This document shows, one piece after another, positions 1-8,383 of a stretch of 64,000 nucleotides of DNA. The position numbers were made by a program, and so were the translations under genes. Each line of letters starts with the position of its first letter. Position 1 is the stretch's first letter. The DNA is from Planctomycetia bacterium (GTDB lineage Bacteria; Planctomycetota; Planctomycetia; Pirellulales; Thermoguttaceae), in NCBI GenBank assembly GCA_030527205.1, contig JAUNBG010000003.1:1-64000 (forward strand). The letters are read 5' to 3'. The notes under the pieces were generated by a model. It was given only the letters and a program-made list of their open reading frames with translations, was not told where the DNA came from and did not search any database.

Positions 1-1455
1 CGGCTTGGGCTCTTCCGGTTTGGGGTCTTCGCAGGCCATTACATCAAAAAAGGTTTCCGCGAAACCCATTTGTTGCGACATATAAAGTCTTTCATTGATT
101 CCTTCGTTATGGCGTCGATAAAAAGAATCGCTTTGATTGGAATCAAACATCATATTTGTAAGAGACGCTTCGCCGCAGAATTGTTTCGCGAGATCGTCGG
201 AGCTATAAAGCTCAAAGGTTCGGTTCCAGCTATTGATGAAACCGACGTCAAGAACAACGTCCGCGTCTAATATTTCGCCTGTCATCGGATTAACTCGACT
301 TGGGCCAATGGCGAAACCGATTCCCGCTGTACTCCAACGAATTGTATTATAATTAATGTCTTCCGGGTCCCATTCGTCATTATCTTCCTGCTGACGAACT
401 TCAATCGCATTATAAAAACCGGCGCGTTCAAAAGCTTTATTCCATTCAAGAATGCCGTCGCGAATCGGTTTGCGATATTGATAAGGAATCGTTTTTTCAA
501 GCCAGAAAACAATCGGCTTTTTAGGAAGCGAATATTGCGCGTTCGGTTCCAGTTTTTGAAGATTCCAGCGATTAATATAACGAACAAAATTATTTTCTTC
601 ATCGTTTTTCGAGAAATCTTTCAAAACTGTATTAAAATAACCGACTCGTTCGTCGGCAAGACGCGGTTGATAACCTGTATTGGGCAATCGACTGATTGAA
701 TAATGAACGTCAATGGAAATTCCTCGCGCGTCCATAACCGTTTCGATCTGCGCTGTTCGGCTGCCGGCATAAGTCGCGGAAATTTCAAGTTCCATATTTT
801 CTTTCAGGCCTTTAATTGATTTCCAGGTCGAACGTTCGCGGGCAAAAGAGAAACCGGGCAGGGCATAAGATGAAATCATTGGCAAATCGCTCATAAAGAT
901 CGAAGAGAGATCAATAACGTCGCCGCCGTTTGGACCTGTTGCAACAATAGGAAGGCTATAAAGAATGCTGTCAGTAAAAGCAGTTTGAATCGCTTTGGAT
1001 TCTGGCGTTCCTGGCGGCGCTTGATAACGGAAATTTCGGCGAACGATCTGAATTCGATCATTGACTTTCCGGAACTGCCAAATCATATCTTCGCCAAAAT
1101 CCCAGGACATTCCGCCATATAAAGAAGAATCGCCCAAACCCCGGGCAATCGAAATGATAATGATAAAATCCGTATTTAAATGAGCTGAAGTCAGTTCCAT
1201 AAAAAGTTGATCCTTTTTTTGATGAAACTGTAAAAGTCCGCTGATCGGCGTCGCTTCCGGCGCAATTTCTTCAAGTTTAGGCTTCTTTTCCGGCTCTAAA
1301 CTTACTTCGTTATTTTTTTGACTGATAATGACCGTTTCGGCTTCTGGATTTTCAGAAACCAGCATTTGATCTTGACAAAATGATTCATTGAGAAAACCAA
1401 CGGTTCCCTGAATCATCCCTCCAATGAGGAAAAGAGTCATCCATAAACGATTCAT
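1..1455 (-). CDS. Secreted zinc-dependent metalloprotease (DUF5117/DUF4953 type), N-terminal part
   Basis: The reading frame is open to the left edge, so only the first 485 codons are present. The ATG at 1455 has an AAGGA ribosome site 7 bases upstream. The product starts with a signal peptide (MNRLWMTLFLIGGMIQG), then about 50 polar residues, then a beta-rich region with PPGTPESKAIQTAFTDSILY and the segment VNPMTGEILDADVVLD. That arrangement is typical of planctomycete and Bacteroidetes proteases that carry DUF5117 before a metzincin-like DUF4953 domain. The HExxH zinc site would lie beyond the window, so catalysis cannot be confirmed here. The likely role is extracellular or periplasmic protein breakdown. 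The gene is transcribed away from rpe and stands alone on this side. Confidence 0.72.
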   Translation of the reverse strand, partial: MNRLWMTLFLIGGMIQGTVGFLNESFCQDQMLVSENPEAETVIISQKNNEVSLEPEKKPKLEEIAPEATPISGLLQFHQKKDQLFMELTSAHLNTDFIIIISIARGLGDSSLYGGMSWDFGEDMIWQFRKVNDRIQIVRRNFRYQAPPGTPESKAIQTAFTDSILYSLPIVATGPNGGDVIDLSSIFMSDLPMISSYALPGFSFARERSTWKSIKGLKENMELEISATYAGSRTAQIETVMDARGISIDVHYSISRLPNTGYQPRLADERVGYFNTVLKDFSKNDEENNFVRYINRWNLQKLEPNAQYSLPKKPIVFWLEKTIPYQYRKPIRDGILEWNKAFERAGFYNAIEVRQQEDNDEWDPEDINYNTIRWSTAGIGFAIGPSRVNPMTGEILDADVVLDVGFINSWNRTFELYSSDDLAKQFCGEASLTNMMFDSNQSDSFYRRHNEGINERLYMSQQMGFAETFFDVMACEDPKPEEPKP

Positions 1456-2128
1456 TCTTTTTTCCTTATAATGTTGTTTAATTTTGAATCTTAAAACGGA
1501 GAGAGGAAAAGTTGTTGCTGAATTTTATTCAGCTCTGAATAAAATTCCTGAAACCTTTCTATAATTTTCCTATATTAACATAAAAAAAATAAAAATCCAG
1601 TAAAATAAGAAAAAAAAACAAAAAAAATCGAATATAAAGGTTAAACTCAAATAAACCATTGACAAAAAATCGATAAGTTTAAAGGCAATCTTGTATTCAA
1701 TACAAATCATTACAAAAAATGAATTTTGCAGCAATTTGTGTAAGGCGTTTGTCATTTTTTGATTATTTTGAGACGAAAAAAGTCTGATCGCAGAAAACGA
1801 TCCAGGGGGTTAACAGATTCGAGTTTGCCGGTTTTATTGACCTCTTGATTTTTCAATCGTTTTATGAATAATTAAATTCAAAACGTTTGAAAATGCCCCG
1901 TTCGCTCAATATATCGAATCATCCTCAAATCAATGAAGCCAAATTGATCGAAAAAGCCGGTTCAACGCGTTGTTATATCGGAAGCCGCTTTGGGGGATTC
2001 TGTTTTTCCCTTTGTTGTCGATTGGTGACGATCAAGTTTTTGGTCAGACTAATGACTTGAATGGAAACAGTTTTGACGATAATATTTCGACAAAATTTGG
2101 AAATTATTTTGAACAACAGGAGAAAATA
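1456..2128. other. AT-rich intergenic region between divergent genes
   Basis: No supported gene. The stretch holds poly-A and poly-T runs and one copy of the 12-mer CTATATTAACAT at 1570-1581. The rpe frame stays open upstream to a TTG at 1970 and would encode a hydrophobic stretch. The SD-preceded ATG at 2129 is a better start for rpe. A 55-codon frame from 1893 matches nothing I know. Confidence 0.5.
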
Positions 2129-2845
2129 ATGGTTCAATCAGAATCATGGGTTCGAAACTTGATTCAAGACAGTCCGATTATAGCGCCGTCTCTTTTGGCG
2201 GCAGATTTTGCAAATTTGGAACAAGAAGTCCGGAAATTGGAAGCGGCCAATGCAAAGGTTCTTCATGTTGATGTTATGGACGGTCATTTTGTTCCCAATA
2301 TAAGCATTGGAGTTCCCGTTGTTGCCGCATTGCGAAAAATAACTCAATTGCCTCTTGATGTTCATTTAATGATATCAGAACCAGAAAAATATATCGAAGC
2401 TTTTCGTAATGCGGGCGCCGATTCGCTTTTGGTTCATATTGAGGTTGTTCCCGATCCCGTTGATATTTTGAAAAAGATTCGGGACCTTGGGGCGGCTCCT
2501 GGACTCGTTCTCAATCCGTCAACCCCCGTTGACGCTGTCCTTCCTTTTGTTCAATATGCTGATATAATATTAACAATGAGCGTTCAACCAGGATTCGGCG
2601 GTCAGGCTTTTCGACCAGAAGTTCTCGACAAAGTTCGCGTTCTTAAACAAAATATTCGTTCCGATACAATATTATCGATTGACGGCGGAATCAATCAAGA
2701 AACGATAGCAGAAAGCGCTCAAGCGGGCATTCAACTTTTCGTTGCCGGAACATCGGTTTTTGAAGCGGAAGATTACCAAAAGCGAATCGAAGAATTCAAG
2801 GCGATTATTAAACATTCCAACGGAACTCATCAAAGTTCAGATTGA
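2129..2845 (+). CDS. rpe: Ribulose-phosphate 3-epimerase
   Basis: Interconverts ribulose 5-phosphate and xylulose 5-phosphate in the cytosolic pentose phosphate pathway. The 238-residue product has the normal family length and the full TIM-barrel signature set: APSLLAADFANL near the N-terminus, VDVMDGHFVPN with the catalytic and metal-binding Asp, DVHLM, MSVQPGFGGQ, the SIDGGIN phosphate loop, and FVAGTSVF at the end. I chose the ATG at 2129 because ACAGGAG lies just upstream and the protein then begins like other Rpe proteins. The frame is open further upstream to a TTG at 1970, which would add 53 unrelated residues. The downstream uvrA start is 16 bases after the stop, so the two genes are probably co-transcribed. 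Confidence 0.95.
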   Translation: MVQSESWVRNLIQDSPIIAPSLLAADFANLEQEVRKLEAANAKVLHVDVMDGHFVPNISIGVPVVAALRKITQLPLDVHLMISEPEKYIEAFRNAGADSLLVHIEVVPDPVDILKKIRDLGAAPGLVLNPSTPVDAVLPFVQYADIILTMSVQPGFGGQAFRPEVLDKVRVLKQNIRSDTILSIDGGINQETIAESAQAGIQLFVAGTSVFEAEDYQKRIEEFKAIIKHSNGTHQSSD

Positions 2846-2861
2846 TCATCGGATTGAAAGA

Positions 2862-5800
2862 ATGACAATTTCTCTAAGAAAAGTTTGCGTTCATAATTTA
2901 AAATCAATTAATCTTGATATTCCTCAAAATCAATTGATTGCATTCTGTGGACTCAGCGGAAGCGGCAAAAGCAGTTTGGCTTTCGATACGCTTTATGCCG
3001 AAGGGCAACGCCGTTATATCGAAACGTTTTCGGCTTATACAAGACAGTTTCTCGAAAAAATGGAACGTCCCGAGGCGGAAAGAATCGAAGGAATCCCCCC
3101 CGCTGTTGCCATAACTTCGCGTCCTCAAATACAAATAAGCCGTTCAACCGTTGGAACAGCAACGGAAACCAGCGATTATTTGCGACTTCTTTATTCTCAA
3201 ATCGGCAAAGTTTATTGCCAATCTTGCGGTCGAGAGGTTCGACGCGATTCTCCTGACTCAATTCTGCAAGCGATTCATAAACTTCCCGGCGGATCGAAAA
3301 TTATTATTGCTTTTTCTCCTTCTTTGGAAAGTATGAAAACCAATAAAAAAGAGATTTTTGAAGCGGAATGGCGCGAAGCAGGTTTTCTGCGGGGAATTGT
3401 GTCAGGGAAATCGTTTCGACTTGATGAGGGCGGAATCCCTTTGAAAGAATATGGCGACGCCCGACTTCTTTTTCTTGCTGACTTGCCGACGACCGATGAG
3501 GAAATTTGCGAAGAAACGGGTCAAAATAAGGAAATCGATAGCTTTGCTGATTCGAATTCAATGTTCGATGATTCCCTTAAGGATTATTCTGATCAGGATA
3601 TAACAGAATCAGAATCTCTCATTGATTCCGTAAAAAACGATCCTTTGTTTGACGGTTCCGAGAATTTTGAGACTGAATTTACTCATTTGACTCATTCCGA
3701 AGTCGCAGAAACAATAATCGACTCAGACGCTTCAGAATTTGAAGACGAAAGCGGCGATTTATCAAAAGGCGAGCCGGTTAATTCCCTGGAACAGGAACTG
3801 GAAGTTAAAATGGCTAAGCGTCTTCTAACCGTTGATCCGGAAGGGGACGCTTTTCTCGACGATTATCTTCAAAAACGAAATGAAATGCTCAAACCAGGCG
3901 GACCGCCGCAACTCTTTTTTATTGTTGATCGCATAACAGTTGGAACGACCTCGGCCGATCGGATTCGAGAATCTTTGGAAACCGCTTTGGCCTATGGCGA
4001 GTCGCAATGCTGGATTTTCTTTCAAGGAGACTCGTTTCCGCAAACTCATATTGATCTTGAGAACAATGAATCTTCTTGTTGTCATTCGAATAATCCGCTT
4101 CCGGAGAGATTTGGTCAATCGTATAGCATTGACAATCAGGATTGGACGCTCGTCGGATTCAGTCGCAATCATCGTTGCGAAGATTGCGGAATTGAATATC
4201 CGGAACCGCAGCCCAAACTTTTCAGTTTTAACAGTCCGCTTGGCGCTTGTCCGATCTGCGAAGGGTTTGGGAATTTAATGGTTCTGGATTTGGATTTAAT
4301 TGTTCCGAATAAAAAACGATCCATTCGAAACGATGCGATTGCCCCTTGGACTGGGGCCGCTTATCAATATAAACTCCAAGAATTATTGGGGATTGCGGAC
4401 CAGTTGGGCGTTCGCGTCGACGTTCCTTTTTCTGAATTGACCTCAAAAGAAGTTGATCTTTTGCTCAACGGAAGTCCCAAACTCAATTATGACGGATTGA
4501 ACGGCTTCTTTATTCGCTTGCAAAAACAAAAATATAAAATGCATATTCGCGTTTTTCTCAGTCGCTGGCGAAGTTATCGAGTTTGCCCATTTTGTCAGGG
4601 AACTCGCTTGCGACCGGAATCGTTAGCGGTTCGACTTGAGAATCAAAACATTTATGAACTGTCGTCGATGCGGATATCCCATTTGCTTGAAGTAATCGAG
4701 CAATGGAAATTGAGTTCCTATGAAACAGAAATTGGGAGCATTGCGTTAAATCAATTAAAGAATCGGCTTTTTTATTTGAATCAGGTTGGACTTGGCTATT
4801 TGACGTTGGATCGGGCAATGAGAACGCTTAGTTCCGGAGAACAACGTCGCGTCAGTTTGACTTCTGTTCTTGGTTCCAGTTTGGTCGATATGCTTTATGT
4901 TCTTGATGAACCGTCGATAGGTCTTCATCCGAAAGACATAAATCAACTTCTTCAATCAATTTTAAAACTTCGAGATCGGAGGAATACTGTTGTTGTTGTC
5001 GAACATGAACCGACTATTCTTGAAGCGGCAGATCGAATCATTGAAATAGGTCCGGAAGCGGGCCAAAATGGCGGCCAAATTGTTTTTGATGGAACTGTTG
5101 ACGAAATCAAAAAGTCGGAAAAAAGTTTGACCGGAAGTTATTTGTCGGGCAAAAGAACAGGCGGTTCTTCGACGAAACGCCGCATTCTTGAACACGGATT
5201 TATCGAACTTATTGGGGCAAGGGGTTATAATTTAAAGAATGTTAATGCTGTTTTTCCGCTTGGCGTTCTTTGTTTAGTAACCGGCGTTAGCGGCGCCGGA
5301 AAAAGTTCTCTGGTTCAAGAAACGCTTTATCCGGCCATTTGTAAAAAACTTGGAAAGGAAAACGTTCAAGGGCTTCCTTATGACAAAATTCTCGGCGTCG
5401 AACAGATTGACGATGTCGTTCTGATTGATCAATCGCCAATAGGACGTTCGCCGCGTTCGAATCCTGTGACATATTTGAAGATTTTTGACGATATTCGAAT
5501 TCTGTTTGCTGAAACTCCGGAAGCAAAGGCGAATCTTTATAACGCCGGTTATTTCAGTTTTAATGTTGACGGCGGTCGTTGTAATACTTGCAAAGGCGAA
5601 GGGTTTATTGCCATTGATATGCAGTTTATGGCGGATATGTTTGTTAAATGTCCTCAATGCAACGGGAAAAGATATCAACGCGAAATCCTTGACATTCTTT
5701 ATCGCGGCAAAAATATTGCGGAAATTCTTGATATGACAGTTCGAGAAGCGTTTGCTTTCTTTCGAGGTCAATCGAAAATCCAGCAGAAACTTAAGCGTTT

Positions 5801-6188
5801 AATTGATATTGGACTCGATTATATTCGATTGGGACAACCGGCGAATACGCTTTCAGGCGGCGAATCTCAACGATTAAAGTTGGCCGCTTATTTATCGAAC
5901 AGCAAAAAGGGCCGTTGTCTTTTTATTCTTGACGAATCAACGACCGGGTTGCATTTTGCCGATATTGTTCAACTTCTTGACGATTTTGATGCGCTGGTTG
6001 AAACCGGAAATTCTTTGATTGTTGTCGAACATAATCTTCAAATGATCAAATCTGCCGATTATATAATTGATCTTGGACCGGGCGCTGGCGAAGAAGGGGG
6101 AGAAATCATTGCGGAGGGAACTCCAGAACAAATAGCGCGTTGTCCTGTTTCGGCAACCGGTCAATTTCTGGCTCAGGCTCTTAAATAA
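2862..6188 (+). CDS. uvrA: Excinuclease ABC subunit A (long, divergent UvrA)
   Basis: DNA-damage recognition ATPase of nucleotide excision repair. The 1,108 residues exceed the usual ~940. Visible parts in order are Walker A GLSGSGKSS (residues 30-38), a CQSCG pair, zinc-finger Cys pairs (CEDCG, CPICEG), a first ABC signature LSSGEQRRVSL (from 656) followed by LDEPSIGLHPKD, a second Walker A GVSGAGKSS (808), the C-terminal zinc module CNTCKGEG..CPQCNGKRY, and a second signature LSGGESQRLKL (997) with LDESTTGLHF. A strongly acidic, Ser-rich insert covers about residues 215-315. The first signature has S instead of the second G, and AQR is replaced by QRR, so this could be a paralogue rather than the housekeeping UvrA. 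The start at 2862 begins MTISLRKVCVHNLKSINL as expected; the frame is open upstream inside rpe. Confidence 0.88.
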   Translation: MTISLRKVCVHNLKSINLDIPQNQLIAFCGLSGSGKSSLAFDTLYAEGQRRYIETFSAYTRQFLEKMERPEAERIEGIPPAVAITSRPQIQISRSTVGTATETSDYLRLLYSQIGKVYCQSCGREVRRDSPDSILQAIHKLPGGSKIIIAFSPSLESMKTNKKEIFEAEWREAGFLRGIVSGKSFRLDEGGIPLKEYGDARLLFLADLPTTDEEICEETGQNKEIDSFADSNSMFDDSLKDYSDQDITESESLIDSVKNDPLFDGSENFETEFTHLTHSEVAETIIDSDASEFEDESGDLSKGEPVNSLEQELEVKMAKRLLTVDPEGDAFLDDYLQKRNEMLKPGGPPQLFFIVDRITVGTTSADRIRESLETALAYGESQCWIFFQGDSFPQTHIDLENNESSCCHSNNPLPERFGQSYSIDNQDWTLVGFSRNHRCEDCGIEYPEPQPKLFSFNSPLGACPICEGFGNLMVLDLDLIVPNKKRSIRNDAIAPWTGAAYQYKLQELLGIADQLGVRVDVPFSELTSKEVDLLLNGSPKLNYDGLNGFFIRLQKQKYKMHIRVFLSRWRSYRVCPFCQGTRLRPESLAVRLENQNIYELSSMRISHLLEVIEQWKLSSYETEIGSIALNQLKNRLFYLNQVGLGYLTLDRAMRTLSSGEQRRVSLTSVLGSSLVDMLYVLDEPSIGLHPKDINQLLQSILKLRDRRNTVVVVEHEPTILEAADRIIEIGPEAGQNGGQIVFDGTVDEIKKSEKSLTGSYLSGKRTGGSSTKRRILEHGFIELIGARGYNLKNVNAVFPLGVLCLVTGVSGAGKSSLVQETLYPAICKKLGKENVQGLPYDKILGVEQIDDVVLIDQSPIGRSPRSNPVTYLKIFDDIRILFAETPEAKANLYNAGYFSFNVDGGRCNTCKGEGFIAIDMQFMADMFVKCPQCNGKRYQREILDILYRGKNIAEILDMTVREAFAFFRGQSKIQQKLKRLIDIGLDYIRLGQPANTLSGGESQRLKLAAYLSNSKKGRCLFILDESTTGLHFADIVQLLDDFDALVETGNSLIVVEHNLQMIKSADYIIDLGPGAGEEGGEIIAEGTPEQIARCPVSATGQFLAQALK

Positions 6189-6332
6189 AAACGACCATTT
6201 TATCTTCAAGGCAATAAAAACGGATCGTTTTATTTCGTAAGTCCGTCGATCTTGAACAGGTTTGGGAAAACGAAGCCGATTGCGCATTCGACTTCGTTTT
6301 ATCAGATTTTCGTTTATCAGATTCTTGATCAA

Positions 6333-7640
6333 TTAGCTTCTTTGATCAATAATGCGTTTGGCTTTTCCTTCGCTTCGAGGAATGCGATTGGGTTCGACCA
6401 ATTGAACTTTAACGCGAATGCCGATTGTATGTTGAATTTTTTCCGTAATCATTTTTTGAACAGCTTCAATGGAACGAAGCGTATCGTCAAACTGATTCGG
6501 CGAAAGTTCAACTTGAACTTCAATATTATCCAAGCCGTTATATCGAGTCAATATAATTTGATAATGAGGCAAAACGCCCTCAATAGCTAATAAGGCCGAT
6601 TCGATTTGACCGGGGAAGACATTGACGCCGCGAATAATAAACATATCGTCGCTTCGATGCGAAATGCGGTCAATGCGTCGAATTGTTCGACCGCAAGGAC
6701 AAGGTTCCGTATGGATTCGAGTGATGTCGCGGGTTCGATATCGAATGAGGGGCATTGCCCATTTGTTCAATGTTGTAAAAACGAGTTCGCCCCATTCGCC
6801 GTCCGGAAGCGGTTTTAATGTTTGGGGATCAATAATTTCCGGATAAAAATGATCTTCAAAAATATGCGGCCCAACTTGATGAGAACATTCAGCGCCAACG
6901 CCCGGTCCAATAATTTCGGTCAAACCATAAATATCATAAGCTTTAATTCCGGCTTCCCGTTCGATTGTTTTTCGCATTTCTTCTGTCCAGGGTTCTGCGC
7001 CAAAAATGCCGGTTTTCAAATTTAACTCTTTAATATCAACGCCCATTTTTTGGGCTGCGTCGATCAAATGAACAAAATAGCTTGGCGTACAGGAAATGAC
7101 AGAAACGTTGAAATCGCGCATTAGCATGATTTGCCGTTCTGTATTTCCGCCGGACATTGGAATGACGGTTACGCCATGAAATTGCGCGCCGCAATGAAGT
7201 CCCAATCCGCCTGTAAAGAGTCCATAACCAAAAGAATTTTGAAGGATATCCCGATCGGAAACGTTAAAATTGGCTAAAGATCGCGAAATAACTTCGTCCC
7301 AAACTTCGAGATCTTCTTTGGTATAGGCAACAACAATCGGTTTGCCTGTCGTTCCGCTGCTTGCGTGAACGCGAACAATTTGGCTCATTGGAACGGCAAA
7401 CATTCCAAAAGGATATGTATCTCGAAGATCGGTTTTGATTATAAACGGGAGTTTATGAATGTCGTCCAAAGACTTTATGTCGTCTATTTTGACGTCATAA
7501 GACTTCAATTTTTCTCGATACCAAGGGACGTTTTGCCATGTATGTCGAAGAATTTTTTGAAAACGGCTCCATTGCAGTTCTCGAAGAGTTTCCAGCGGCA
7601 TGAAATCAGGATTGCTTGCCGGATGAAATCGGGTCATCAT
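6333..7640 (-). CDS. Phenylacetate-CoA ligase family enzyme (PaaK-like)
   Basis: An adenylate-forming ligase that activates an aryl or other carboxylic acid to its CoA thioester with ATP. The 435 residues match the PaaK family length. The AMP-binding loop is SSGTTGKPIVVAYT. The acceptor region reads YDIYGLTEIIGPGVG, and the C-terminal lid has RGVNVFPGQIE, which is typical of PaaK. The N-terminus (LRELQWSRFQKILRHTWQNVPWYREKL) also fits. Two ATG codons in a row (7640, 7637) make the exact start uncertain by one residue. In anaerobes such ligases often work with 2-oxoacid:ferredoxin oxidoreductases in aromatic amino-acid fermentation. No such partner lies nearby, so the substrate is not known. 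The gene seems to be a single transcription unit. Confidence 0.88.
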   Translation of the reverse strand: MMTRFHPASNPDFMPLETLRELQWSRFQKILRHTWQNVPWYREKLKSYDVKIDDIKSLDDIHKLPFIIKTDLRDTYPFGMFAVPMSQIVRVHASSGTTGKPIVVAYTKEDLEVWDEVISRSLANFNVSDRDILQNSFGYGLFTGGLGLHCGAQFHGVTVIPMSGGNTERQIMLMRDFNVSVISCTPSYFVHLIDAAQKMGVDIKELNLKTGIFGAEPWTEEMRKTIEREAGIKAYDIYGLTEIIGPGVGAECSHQVGPHIFEDHFYPEIIDPQTLKPLPDGEWGELVFTTLNKWAMPLIRYRTRDITRIHTEPCPCGRTIRRIDRISHRSDDMFIIRGVNVFPGQIESALLAIEGVLPHYQIILTRYNGLDNIEVQVELSPNQFDDTLRSIEAVQKMITEKIQHTIGIRVKVQLVEPNRIPRSEGKAKRIIDQRS

Positions 7641-7831
7641 TGTATTTGCCTGTTTCTGAAACGAAATGATCGAATACTTGAACGGATTGCATTTAGATTG
7701 TCTTGATTTTTAACGATTTTATCCAATTTGTTTTTTCGTTGTAATCGTTTGGGAGATAAAGGAAATGCAATCGATAAACTATAAATTCAATGAAATTTTA
7801 CGGAATCAAAAAGCTTTGAATTTTGAAATCC

Positions 7832-7870
7832 CAAAAAAAAGGGGGTTGATGAAATTCATCAACCCCTTTT
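7832..7870 (-). terminator. Rho-independent terminator downstream of tRNA-Met
   Basis: Read on the minus strand, GGGGTTGATGAA and TTCATCAACCCC form a 12-bp stem with almost no loop, followed by a run of eight T. It lies between tRNA-Met and the PaaK-like gene, both on the minus strand, so it would end the tRNA transcript. The A run on the other side could let it work in both directions. The rest of 7641-8136 holds no gene I can see. Confidence 0.75.
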
Positions 7871-8136
7871 CAGGATTTAATTCTCATTAATAATAAGAAT
7901 GTCGACATAATTTCATCAAATTTCAAAAATAACTTTTAAAGTTAAAGCGAAATTGAAAGAAAAATGTCATTTAATTCATTCCTTTATTAATCAATCGAAT
8001 CGATTTTTGAGCGTTTTATTCGGTCTAAAGTTTTTATGTGAATTAAAAACGTTAAATAACAAATAAACTTTATTGACGTTTAAATAATTATTCGTAATAA
8101 CAGGAAACGTCATTTAACTCAACAAAAAAGATAAAA

Positions 8137-8210
8137 TGGCTGCGGTTGGACTTGAACCGACGACCTACGGCTTATGAAGCCGCCGCTCTAACCAACTGAG
8201 CTACGCAGCC
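8137..8210 (-). tRNA. tRNA-Met (CAT), elongator type
   Basis: The 74-nt cloverleaf reads GGCTGCG-TA-GCTC...GAGC on the minus strand, with anticodon loop TTCATAA, T-arm GGTTCAAGTCC and a fully paired acceptor stem closing with CGCAGCC plus A. The first pair is a normal G-C, which excludes initiator tRNA. The sequence is close to the elongator Met tRNA of other bacteria. A tRNA-Ile with a lysidine-modified CAT anticodon is less likely but not excluded by sequence. The CCA tail is not encoded. Confidence 0.95.
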
Positions 8211-8231
8211 TTTATCGATCTGAATGAAGTG

Positions 8232-8263
8232 ATTGGGAAAAAACAATCAAATCATTTCCCAAT
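8232..8263. repeat. 9-bp inverted repeat near the tRNA-Met promoter region
   Basis: ATTGGGAAA and TTTCCCAAT form a 9-bp stem with a 14-base loop. It lies between the end of the DPP IV-like gene and tRNA-Met, both on the minus strand. No T run follows on that strand. It may be a weak terminator for the peptidase gene or only a structured spacer. Confidence 0.4.
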
Positions 8264-8383
8264 ATGATAACAAACAACATTTTTTTGTAAAGAGGGAATT
8301 ATCAAATATTTCTTTTTTTTAACTTTTTTAATGCCCCTTAACGGCGATTGAATTTGTTTCTCAGGCGAAACGGTCGCTTTTCT

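Noticed and set aside
1893-2060. 55-codon frame before rpe
   Set aside because: Overlaps the open rpe frame, has no recognisable feature and no ribosome site.
1970-2128. N-terminal extension of Rpe from a TTG
   Set aside because: The SD-preceded ATG at 2129 gives a normal-length Rpe; the extension has no counterpart in the family.
6188-6236. Terminator after uvrA
   Set aside because: AAAACGA/TCGTTTT pair only over seven bases with a 30-base loop; not convincing.
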